Part shown: piece after piece, positions 33,646 through 44,035 of the stretch
Layout: each line of letters begins with the position of its first letter
Position numbering within the stretch: the stretch's first letter is position 1
NCBI GenBank assembly: GCA_026120185.1
Contig: JANUWF010003376.1
Coordinates: forward strand, 992,001-1,056,000
Reading direction: 5' to 3'
DNA: 64,000 nt
Origin: Voacanga thouarsii
Lineage: Eukaryota; Streptophyta; Magnoliopsida; Gentianales; Apocynaceae
Translations under genes and position numbers: made by a program
The notes under the pieces: generated by a model
The model's input: only the letters and a program-made list of their open reading frames with translations
Told to the model about the DNA's origin: nothing
The model's database searches: none

Positions 33646-33660
33646 ATCTTCCACTTGTAC
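33646..33660 (-). other. Polypurine tract of minus-strand Copia
   Basis: The minus strand reads GTACAAGTGGAAGAT before the LTR start, close to the standard plant Copia tract GTGGGAGAT. Confidence 0.75.
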
Positions 33661-35745
33661 TACAAGACAAAGAAAGTCCATAAGTGCCTACCTCTATGAT
33701 ATCTAAGTGTCTGCGAAACACCTTTTCTGTCAAAGGATCCACCAGATTGTTGACAAAGGAAATCTGATCGACCACTATCTCCCGTTTTTGGATGAACTCC
33801 TGCATAAAGTGATACTTCCTTTCTTTGTGCTTGCCCTTCCTATGGTTTCGAGGTTCCTTGCATTGTGACACCGCTCTAGTATTGTCACAATAAATGGTGA
33901 TAGGCCTATCCATGTGTGGTACTACTCTAAGTTCTATAAGGAACTTCCAGAGCCACACAGCTTCTTTAGAAACTTTTGAAGTAGCAACATACTTAGCTTC
34001 CATGGTAGAATAAGCAATATATGATTGCTTGATACTTCTCTATAAAATAGCTCCTCCAGACAAAGTGAAAACATAGCCATTAGTGAATTTTCTTTCATCT
34101 TTATCTGCCTGAAAATTTGAGTCTATGTAACTAGTAGGAACCAAATTATCAGCACGATATACATGCATATAATCTCTCATTTTCTTAAGATATTTAAGTA
34201 TATGCTTTAGGACTTGCCAATGGGTTTCCCCTGAGTTTGACTGATATCTACGAATTATGCCTACTGCAAAGTAGATATCTAGCCTAGTACAAAACATAGC
34301 ATACATGAGACTTCTCAGAGCTGAAGCATAAGGGATCTTGCTCATTTTCTTCTTGTCTTCCTGTGTCTGAGGACAGTTCTTGGAAGATAAGAATAATTCA
34401 TGTCTAAAAAGTATGATAGCCCCTTTACAATGATCCATGCTGTACGCACCAATATCTTATCAATATAAGCAGATTGTGATAAGTCTAACATTCTTTGCTT
34501 CCTATCTCTAAGAAGATTAATGCCAAGAATGTAGCTAGCTTCTCCCAAATCTTTCATGCTAAATTAACTAGATAGCTAAACTTTAATGGATGACAATGTC
34601 CCCAAATCATTTCCAATGAGTAGAATATCATTCACATAAAGTACCAAGAAAATCACTTTGCCACTATTTGATTTCCTATACATACATGGTTCATCCACAT
34701 TTTGAATGAAACCATAAGCTTTCACAGTTTCATCAAAAGTGTATGTTCCATGATCGGGACGCTTACTTAAATCCATAGATGGACTTCTTAAGCTTACAAA
34801 CCATCTGCTCTTGACCTCTAGTAACAAAACCTTTTGACTAGGACATATAGATGTCTTCGCTAAGATAGCCATTTAAGAAGGCCATCTTAACATCCATCTA
34901 CCATATTTCGTAGTCATAGTGACATGCAATGATTAAGAGAATTTGGATAGATTTAAACATGGCTACTAGTGAAAAGGTTTCCTTATAATCAATCCATTCT
35001 TCCTGAGTATAACCTTTAGTAACCAACCTTACTTATAGGTTTCAACCTTTCCATTCGCACCTCTTTTCCTCTTGTATACCTATTTATACCCAATGGATTT
35101 TATCCCATCAGGCACAGTGACAAGATCCCAGACCTAATTGAGGTACATAGACTTAATCTCGGTATTCATAACTATCTTCATTTGCCTGCATCAGCATCAA
35201 CAATAGCCTCCTCATATTTAGTAGGATCTTATTCCTGATGATCAGAGACTAGATTATAGATCTCCTTGGTCCACCTTTTTAGAACTTTTGTGATCCTCCC
35301 ATTATGACGGGGCTTAGTTTGTATAGGAATATCCAGTTGTGTTTCTCTTGGTTCCTCGATCGGGGTGTTAGAAGTACCTGAAGTTGAATCAGTGACCAAC
35401 TTCTCTTCTAATTGTATACTGCTTGAACCTGTGGTGGATGAAACTTATTCATCCTCTAAGTATCTAGTATTAGTACTAACAAGTACTTTATACTCTTAAG
35501 GATAATAGAAATATCCACCTCTCGTTCTTTTTGGATACCCAACGAAGTAGTATAATTCTAATCTTGGTTTTAGCTTACTTCCTTTTGTCAGCATATAAGT
35601 TGGACAACCCCATATCTTGAGATGGTTCAAACTGGGCTTTCATCTAGTCCACATCTTATAGGGTGTCATAGGTACTGATTTAGAAGGTACCAAATTTAAA
35701 ATATATGTCGTGGTTTCTAAGGGATACCCCCACACTCGGCGCTGG
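33661..35745 (-). pseudogene. Copia pol, integrase C-terminus to RNase H, broken and truncated
   Basis: From right to left on the minus strand: integrase C-terminal region (about 35500-35745) with 'P-Y-K-M-W' and 'W-G-C-P-T-Y'; RT (34342-35060), with active box Y-V-N-D rather than Y-V-D-D and 'F-I-Q-N-V-D-E-P-C-M-Y'; and RNase H (33661-34003) with 'M-E-A-K-Y-V-A', 'Y-C-D-N-T-R-A' and 'H-R-K-G-K-H'. Unlike in the Angela-like element, the C-D-N block of RNase H is present. Stops and shifts are many, and the 5' part of pol and gag are missing beyond 35745. Confidence 0.85.
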
Positions 35746-36115
35746 CTGCATTTTAGAGTTCGCCGGCTTTTTACTACCCGAGAGGAGCTGGCATTGGGTC
35801 TAACTCCTGCACCTGGCACCGGCTGCGCTCTGGAGTCCGTCGACTATTAGAAAAAATTTAGCTTCTGCACAGAAAAATTCTGCACATAATAGCCACCAAA
35901 ATGTCAAAAATCCAACCACAAAATTGCCTAGAACTTTCCAGCTTTACAACTACCTTTCACCAACAAAAAAAAAAAAGAAAAAAGAAAGAAACTATAATCA
36001 CGTCCTTCCAATCCCCAAAGTTTATAGATTATAAGAATATAAAGAAACAAGAAAAACATGCATAAAGAACATGCCTTTACAAGTACCTATGCCTCTAACC
36101 ACAAGGCATACATCA
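35746..36115. other. Unassigned fragment, probably Copia leader relic
   Basis: A GC-richer block (35746-35860, with GGCGCTGGCTGC and CACCGGCTGCG words) resembles the leader of the Angela-like element near 8750-8780. The remainder is A-rich with nothing recognised. The last five bases, CATCA, would be the left target duplication of the following Gypsy; the partner copy lies outside the window. Confidence 0.35.
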
Positions 36116-36365
36116 TGTAAAACCCTACCTAAACCTACCCTAGAATTAGAGGGGTGGGTTGCATTTCATGCCATATTGCATAAAAGTATAATTCTTGGAT
36201 CAATTTATGTGCCTTATAATTGTGATATAAGGGTTTTATGGTTTATTTATGATTATTGAGTAGTAAGAGTAAAAAGGAAATTTTGCTTGAGGATGAAATA
36301 GGAAGAAAGCTTGAGGCTTAGAAAGAAAGAGAATTTTGTTGGGAAAATAAGAACAAGAGTTAGTA

Positions 36366-36420
36366 TGGTTAAGTGGTTAGAGCTTTGTAATTTAATCTCT
36401 AAGGTCTTGAGTTCAAATTC
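36366..36420 (+). promoter_or_regulatory. tRNA-like module with Pol III A and B boxes (LTR copy 1)
   Basis: TGGTTAAGTGG at 36366 fits the A-box consensus TRGYNNARNNG exactly. AGTTCAAATTC at 36410 fits the B-box RGTTCRANNCC except one base. Their starts are 44 bases apart, as in tRNA genes. It is not a tRNA gene (no convincing acceptor stem). Equivalent modules are at 44291 and 48670. Confidence 0.55.
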
Positions 36421-38647
36421 CATCACCTAAGTTTTATTCTTAATTATCCTTACCAATGTTTGAATTTCTCTTTTCTTACATTCCTTAAAGCTAATAATGT
36501 TGTTTTAGGGAAAACACAATGGTAATGCCATGACCATGTGATCTTGTCCTAAAAGAAAATCTATAAGAGTTTTAGTTTCCATCATTTTGGCAATCTTTAT
36601 CCTAACCTATTTAAATTTAAAATACTCCTATTTTTTTAATTCTTTTCAATTTCTGTAAAATGTCTTGTATAAATCTTGGCTTGAATTTTCAAAACTTCTT
36701 GCTTTTGGGATAGGAAAATGACCGAAATTTAGGAAGGAAAATAGGTAGGTGATTTTTAATTAAATCACCATAGCTTTTTTTCCCCAAGAACTATATTTTC
36801 TTCTTATTCTTGTTTTGGTTCAAATCTGAAAATTTTTCTGGCAATACTTCTTGATTGGTTTCTGAAAATTGCAACTACATTTGCCTATATAATTCTTGCT
36901 AGCAACCAACCATTTTGTGTAAATAGGAAAGCTAAAAATACCTTAGAATTTTGCAGCTTGTACAGCCTTACCAAACCAGAAAATTTTTAGCAAACTACCA
37001 AGAGTTAGACAGGAAGTTGAGCCATCAACTCATGCACAAGAACACCTGAAACTTTTTCCCTTCTTCTCCAAGATGATGGCTAGAAAACCACCATTAATGA
37101 ACCTTCAAACACTCATATGTTTCAGCTGCAAATCCATTTCAAAATGATTCGAAAATTCAGCTAAAAAATCCTTCCATATCCTAAGAATTCTTGTAGCTAA
37201 AATCAGAATTTTGCCAACTTCTTAGCAAAGTCAAGAACCAATTTGTTTTTCAATTATGTTCAACAATTTTGGCCACCTTGAAGCCATGGACTTAACATCT
37301 TGTCTTCTTCATCCACCATGGCCATTAGAGTTCCATTAACACACCTCAAACCACTCCTAACTTCATTCCATTCAAAACTTTTCAAACTTGAAAATTAAAT
37401 CCCAGCTTGTCCTCCATTAAACTCTCACCTAGCTAGATGAATGAATCGGAATTTTTTCCTCTCTTGTAAAGCCATTTTCGGCTAGCTATAAGGTTGAAAC
37501 ATTCCTCCATTTCATAATCAAAATATAGCTAGACTAGCCACCCACTATTGAAAAACTAGAAATCTTCAAAAAGAAAACACCATTACCAAATCTTCTACCT
37601 CAAACATCTCCACATTTTCTTCATTTTAAAATTCAAAATAGTTGTACTCTCTCTCTTCCCCTAGGATAACCTAAACTCCTCCCTTAGCAAGGCCATTCAG
37701 CCATCATACCAAGCACACACCAAGCATTTTTCTCGTGTTCTCATGAACACCAAGAACACACACTAAACTTCTTCAACCTTCAATCACCTCTATTCATCCC
37801 AAATCACTCCAAAAACTCTCAAATCAACAAGGATTCAACCTATACTCATCCCTGGCACACTCCATAACAGAAAAACAACTAAAGTTAATCTTCTATTCGG
37901 ATCAAACGTGCTTTTTGTTCAAGAACAAGAAGAACATCAAGAAGGTAAATTCAATCACCGTGATCCTTCTTCACTTCTTCATCACCATTTCTTCATCATC
38001 TTAATCACACACACTCTCTCTTTCTCTCTCTCTTGGCCGAACTATTGATGGCCATTCTTAAACAAACTTCAATCAAGAAGGGCTCCTCAAGCACTTAAGG
38101 ACCTTTATTAGACAAGACGACATTTTTAATGACAGCGATCGCCAAACAAGTATTTCTTTCATGAACTTCTTCTTAAAATTTTGAATTCATATCTTTTTGA
38201 TGATGGAATTAATAGGTTGATCGAATAATATTGGGTTAGATATATGTATGTGGGTGAAGGGAATAAATTTAAGACAAGAAGATTGAAATGAATATTGAGA
38301 CTTATGAATTATGGATTATTCTTTAGGACCACTGTATGCTTATTAGTATATTATGATTAAAGGCTTTATATCACCAATAAGGTTGTTGTGATGAATGATG
38401 GACATTATACCATTATTGATTGATTATGCTTCCATGATGTTATTTTTGTCAATAAATCCCTTGATAATATTATTGATAGTAGAGTATTACCTTTGTTGTG
38501 ATGAATATTATTACATGTCTATTTTTGGGCAAATTAACATGTTATTTATTGGATATACGTGTGTATGAATATATATAAATTTTAGTACTAATAAATTCAC
38601 TATGGTCATTAAAATCATTATTAGAGCTACTTTTACTACTAATATAT

Positions 38648-38668
38648 TATCATTACTATTACTATTAC

Positions 38669-38741
<73 letters not shown>
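38648..38741. repeat. (TTA)n microsatellite in the 5' LTR
   Basis: More than 25 consecutive TTA/ATT triplets preceded by ATTACT units. The matching place in the 3' LTR copy (about 52650-52710) has only a few degenerate triplets, so the expansion arose after insertion. Confidence 0.95.
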
Positions 38742-39220
38742 TAATTTAATTTATTAATTTCGGTAAACCTCAACATTTTCAAAAATTATACTGGCCTAAA
38801 ATATTATTATTTTATTAGATAAGTAAATAGTAATATTTTCAGAATTAATAGTAATATTATTTTCAAAATTGATTAATATCAAATATCTTTTAAATTCATA
38901 TTATTTAATATTCTTACTAAAAATTTTATTTGAACTTATGTATTACTTAATAAATAATATGATTATTAATTAATTTGAATAAAATTTATTATTTATTATT
39001 AATATCATTTATTATTTATTATTAGTATTATTTATTATTTATTAATAATATTATTTATTATCAATATTATTTAGTATTTATTATCAAAAGCACTTATTAT
39101 TTATTAGTAATTTTATTTACTATTTATTAACATTAATTATAATTATTTGTTAATAAATAAATATTCTTATAATTTGTTATTTATTATTTACAACACTTAT
39201 TTTATTTTGACTTATTAAAT
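38742..39220. repeat. Very AT-rich degenerate (TTATTA) tract in the LTR
   Basis: Long run of ATTATTTATTA-like words with few G or C; part of the LTR body. Confidence 0.7.
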
Positions 39221-40552
39221 TAATCTTATTCTATAAAATACTTTATCAATTAATGTTAAAACTTAAGGCATTGTTGTCATAATTAGATGTTGTTGTAACT
39301 AGTTGAGCTTAAGTATGTAAGGCTGAGAGTTATTTATTTAAGCTAGTGTTATTTGGATGTTGGGACTTATACCCTATATTTACCCCAGGCAGAACTAGTT
39401 TACCTTGAACCAATTTGGAAGGCTATTGTATCAAGAAAAGTAAGAGATTAGGTAAGTCCTTACATAAAATTGTTTGAAGATCAAAATCACTTCAGCAAGT
39501 TAAAACATGATGTATACATGGAAATGTACTTTGGATGCAATTATGGACTATTTTTCTTTTTTCTTTTTTCCATTCAATGAAACAATTTCATGTTGAACAA
39601 GCAATTTTACACAAAATGCTAAACTTTTCTTAAAAAATCAACTTTGACAAGAATTTTGTAAACTATAATTGCACTTTCAAAGAAAACACATTGAATGATT
39701 CTTCTTTTTTCAAAAATGACAAATACAACGTTGAGTACTCAATAAGGGTAGACTACTAGAACTAATCTTTAAAGGGTTGCATAAGTCTCTTAGTAGGAAG
39801 CCACCTCTGGGGGGCGAGCTCTGCCTGGACAAGGCGACAGTTCTTGTTGGTTAGGCCGGTTTGAGCTAGCAATCACAGTTTAGGTTGATTGTTTATTTTC
39901 AGAGTGGACAACTGGTTTGTTTGGGTGTAGAGATGGAGAAGTATCTCACCCAGTTAGCCGTACACCCACCTTATATCAGAATGCACAAAGTGTGGCATTC
40001 TGACCATTCTCTTGTCATAGTGCACAAAATGTGGTACCATGTCCATTCATGATTCCTGGCTTCATAGTCAATTTTATTTGAGTGGTTCTTTCTTTACAAG
40101 TTGAGCACTTTCACTTTACAAATGCTTAATAAACACCACTTAGTGACTTGTTCAAAAATTTCTGGACTTGCAGACTTTTTATTATGACTTGTTCAAAACT
40201 TGTATACATGAATTTCTTTTCTTGAAATACCATGAGGACACATAGGGCTTATTGAGAAATATTATTCACACCTTCTTATATCATGTTTTCGGGTCAATTC
40301 TACTTCAAAAGTTGATTTACTTAAGTTGCCATGAGCTTGGAAGACTTATTTTGATGTATTTATTATTGGAGATTTTATTAACCTTCTATTTGTTCCAAGA
40401 TTTGTATAAGTATTGTTTTGGAATTGTAATAAGTTTATTATTAAGTTATTTCCTTCTATATTTGCTATTACCTAGTTATAAAGACCCTTTGTCCTAAGAC
40501 GAGGTGACATCCCTGCCCCTTTTGGGGTATGTAGGTAGCAGGGTGTTACAAG

Positions 40553-40571
40553 TGGTATCAGAGCCTAGGTT
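40553..40571 (+). other. Primer-binding site, tRNA-iMet (extended match)
   Basis: TGGTATCAGAGCCTAGGTT follows the LTR end by two bases; the first 13 bases match initiator tRNA-Met exactly. Confidence 0.95.
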
Positions 40572-40641
40572 TAGGTAACTATTGGCAATATTTATGTTTA
40601 TTTTATAATTTCTAGTACTAATCTATGTGTTCTATTTGTAG

Positions 40642-41173
40642 GATGGTTAGGAGATTCGTGTCTATTACCCGAGATTGGCCTTTCATGTGTGGTAGAACAC
40701 CTGATCCACCCGAACCTAGATCAGATTGCTTTGAGTTAAAGAGCTCTGATAGTAAGATGGAGATTGAGGTTTTCAACCTTATTGTGCCTAATAATAGTAA
40801 GGAAGAGAATATGGAAGTTGAGGTTGTTGAACTAGAGTTAACTAAACAGGAAGGAGGTGTTGAGGATATGCAGGTGGTAGACCCTCCCATACCAGTGGTT
40901 GATTTAGTCACAGATAGCGAGGTTGAGGAGGAAGCTCCTGATCTTAACTTAGGTGGTGTGGGTGGAAAGGAGATGGGTGATGCTGATGGTGCGGGTGGTG
41001 AGGAACTAAGTAATGCTGATGAAGAGGGAGGAGAAGAGATGGATGATTCTGATAGTGAAATACAAGAGGGGATGAAAGAGTACGATGATGAGGAGGAGGA
41101 AGAGGCAGTTGTGCCTCCTCGAACTCTACCAATAGGAGAGTTTGATATTACCCTTTTGGCATTGACTGTATAG
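40642..41173 (+). CDS. Acidic protein of unknown function at the gag position
   Basis: The start chosen is the ATG at 40642 (M-V-R-R-F), about 70 bases after the primer site; an in-frame upstream ATG at 40625 also exists. The protein is some 176 residues, with a basic N-terminus and then very rich in Asp and Glu, ending in a run of E residues and 'P-P-R-T-L-P-I-G-E-F-D'. No zinc finger or gag core is seen. It could be a spacer/N-terminal part of a gag, or a chance open frame in biased sequence; the antisense frame over the same stretch is a serine-rich shadow. It is one of the few long open frames in the element. Confidence 0.4.
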
Positions 41174-43469
41174 AGTCCAGTGATGAGGGACCTAGTCAAA
41201 ATGATAAACTCACCCCGAGTATAAGAGCGCTTCGGGAGTCAGTCCAAGGGGCGAAGAACAAGGGAAAAGAGAAGGTGGAGGAAAGTCCTTGGAAGAGGGG
41301 AACTAGTGGTTGTACAGATAAGTTCAAATTGGGAATAGAATGCAAAAAGAGAAGAGAATGACGGTTCAAAGAATTTATTTTCGACTACTCGAGTGACGAC
41401 TAGAGCAGCAAGAAGACTTAGTGGTGCAATTTATTGATTAGGGAATCTATTTATTGAGTTTATGGCCTTATTTACTTTCATGTCTATGAGTATCTAATTC
41501 CTATAAAGGTATCAGCTATGATATCTAATTTATTTGTGTTAAAGTATGATTTATTTTAAATAGAACTTTTGAGTATTTCACTTCTTTCAAAAAGAAAAAA
41601 AAAATACTCTCATATGTTCAAGAAGTGAGCAAAAGTTATATATGTTATCTTTGCATTATATATTTACATTCATATTTATGCATTTGTCGACCTATAATTG
41701 TGGTGATAATTATCGAAGATGGCACTTAGACATAAAATTGCAGTAAAAGGAAGATCTGGTCATGTCAGAAAACCTTCAACACCTGAAGACAAGCCAACAG
41801 AGCACTCGTAGCCAGATGTGAGAAACGAACACGAAGAAGAGCAAGAGACAAAACCTGAGGGATCTTCTATGGTGATAGTTAGACAAGCCCAATTAAGACC
41901 CTACTGTTAAATTCAGCCAACTGAGGAAATGTAGTTATTGGAGGAAATAAGTTAAAGCCATAGGTGATGACCAGATTGGTTGAGCTGAGAGGACATGTGA
42001 TTAGATGCAGTCATGGTGACAGGTTAATTCTTCACTTCTCTTGAAAGAATATGTTATTTGATCTTTGTTCTGCATAGCATATATATTGTGTAGTGTACTA
42101 TTTATTTGAGAAGTGATAAGTTAGACCATAAGAGTTGAATCCATCAATTGTGTATCGTTATAGATTTTCTTATTAATCGTTTAATCATTCCCATTGTGCA
42201 AGGAAGTAAGGATCTATAAGTTTGATCCGAGAGATGAAATTTTGGCTGAAGAGGTAAAATTTATTGAGAATCTGACTTATTTTTCTTTTGAGGATTATGG
42301 TAGTATATTAGACAAGCAATGATTGTTGAAGTAAGGAGTTAAGTTGGTTATAGAGATAGAATAATGTATTTTTGGAGATTAGATGCGTATGATTAAATTT
42401 TAGAAGAGGTAAGGTGAAGGAGGTGTAGTGCATAATACTAGGAGCAAAGGCTCATAAACTATTGTTGAGGGAATACTAAGGATATCTAGCTTGGCGTTAT
42501 AGCCTATGGGACCCAGTAGTAATGGTATAAGAAAAGGGTAGAGTTTTAAAGCTATGTATAGATTAGAGAATATTAAATAGTTTAGTCATCAGGCATGTAT
42601 ATGGTTACTCCTAAGTTAAACTTGAGATCGGAATATCATTAGGTATGAATTTGAGAAGGGGTTATACTTCAGATTGCAACTAATATTGGGGATAGGTACT
42701 ACAGGCAGGTGGTGATGTCTTGCTGATTAACAAAAGGCTTTGATTCTTGTGGAGTAGAAGCATAGGATTTCAATCCTGCTTTGATAATTTTGTGGTGACA
42801 TTTTAGATAACACCTGATCTATTTTAAATGCCATTAAGGACATGGAACAATTGAAATTGGTGTTAGAAAATGGAGATAGCATAAATTTCTATTCAGTTTG
42901 GTTTGTGAAAGTTTAGTTGAATATAATTCTATTTTTGGAATGAGAGGTAATCAGGGGCAGTTTTAAGGTAGCCCTAGCCAAGGTAGAGGTCGCATAGGAT
43001 GTTATCAAGTATTGTATCCTAGCAGGATCCTAGGTTCACTACAAGATTTTAGACTAAGTTTCCAGAGAAAATGGGATCAACTTGGAAGTCCTGAGCTGTA
43101 GCGTATCCTTAAAATTGATAGCCAGTCGAAGAGACTTATTCAGATACTGAAAGACGTGTTTAGGACATGTATATTGGACTTTATTGATAAATGGATTGAA
43201 AGCGTGCCACATGGTAGTTGGCCTACAGTAGCAATTACCGATCTTCTATTAGTTTTGCCTATATAAAGCGATGCAAAGCCAAGCATGTCAAGTACCATTA
43301 TAGTAGGGATAAATAGAAGATACGTAAGTTATCAAATCCGGTGAAGTTTGTGTTCAAGAAATAGCAGTTAAGGTAAAAGTAACAAGAGAAGGACTGAAGA
43401 CGACTCAGAGTCAATAGAGGAGCTATGCGAATGATAGAAGGATAATGTTGGGACGGTCGTCTATAGATT
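41174..43469 (+). pseudogene. Degenerate Gypsy gag region
   Basis: Stops occur in all frames. Faint traces remain: 'F-E-K-G-L' followed some 30 residues on by 'K-A-L-I-L-V-E' (about 42650-42760), which recalls the gag 'F-x-x-G-L ... D-K-A-L-I-V-E' region of chromoviruses, and 'Q-G-R-G-R' near 42980. No protease, RT or RNase H could be recognised before the chromodomain piece. Confidence 0.45.
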
Positions 43470-43715
43470 GGACTTGTCAGACATTTTGTTGAGATTACGA
43501 GTCGTGTTTCATATATCTCGACTAAAGATGTATGATCCTAATCTGGAACATATTTTAATGACGAGCATTTGCTATTGCAATCCGATTTGAGTTACATGGG
43601 AAAACCGATTAAGATTCTAAATCAAAGTATCAAGGCTCTTCGGAATAAGTAGATACCAAAGATGAAAGTGTTATATGAGTATCACGAAACACAAGAAGTC
43701 AATTGGATTATTGAA
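43470..43715 (+). pseudogene. Chromodomain-containing C-terminus of Gypsy integrase
   Basis: Reading across frame breaks, the order is 'V-S-Y-I-S-R-L-K-M-Y', then 'P-I-K-I-L-N-Q-S-I-K-A-L-R-N-K', then 'I-P-K-M-K-V-L-Y-E-Y-H-E-T-Q-E-V-N-W-I-I-E'. This is the pattern of the chromovirus C-terminus ('H-V-S-x-L-R-K', 'I-L-D-R', 'V-x-W-x-x-H-x-x-E-E-A-T-W-E'). Chromodomains direct integration to heterochromatin. Its position before, not after, the integrase core is abnormal. Confidence 0.6.
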
Positions 43716-44035
43716 TCATTGCCAATGCCAAAATGGGAATATGAGGAGGTAACGATGGACTTTGTCACCGGCTTACCTATGTCAAAGACCCAAAAGGATG
43801 CCATTTGGGTAGTGGTTAATCGTCTGACGAAGATAGTGCACTTTATCCCTATAAGTGTAAGGGACTTTTTGGAGAAGTTAGCTCGAACATATGTACGGAA
43901 AGGAGCAAGTAGCATGGACTACCATTAAGTATCTTCTTTGACCAAAACCCGAGGTCTACATCGCAATTTTGGGTAAAGTTCCAAATATCTATAGGTTTGA
44001 TTTGAGGTTAGCATGCCAGAGTATAAGATACCACA
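43716..44035 (+). pseudogene. Integrase catalytic-core fragment
   Basis: 'P-K-W-E-Y-E-E-V-T-M-D-F-V-T-G-L-P' then 'D-A-I-W-V-V-V-N-R-L-T-K-I-V-H-F-I-P-I' is the first part of the Gypsy integrase core; the usual V-D-R-L reads V-N-R-L. It joins directly, in one open frame (43662-43928), to the preceding chromodomain. It fades into a frame-shifted remainder of the 'S-D-R-D-P-R-F' region before the solo LTR at 44036. Confidence 0.75.
44031..44035. repeat. Target-site duplication CCACA (left copy of solo LTR)
   Basis: CCACA before the LTR and CCACG after it (48324-48328), four of five identical; one base has changed. Confidence 0.65.

Larger units (their letters stand above)
36116..40550 (+). repeat. 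5' LTR, 4435 bp
   Basis: Starts TGTAAAACCC and ends GGGTGTTACA, with the primer site two bases later. It carries a tRNA-like module (36366-36420), a (CT)n stretch near 38008-38032, a (TTA)n microsatellite and an AT-rich tract. The same start recurs at 48424, with roughly 15 differences in the first 160 bases. No ORF is credible. Confidence 0.88.

Noticed and set aside
36366..36420. Functional tRNA gene
   Set aside because: A and B boxes fit, but I could not form a proper acceptor stem or anticodon arm; reported as a tRNA-like module only.
40618..41199. 193-codon serine/proline-rich frame on the minus strand
   Set aside because: Antisense shadow of the acidic plus-strand frame; low-complexity S-S-S-P composition mirrors GAG/GAT-rich codons on the other strand.
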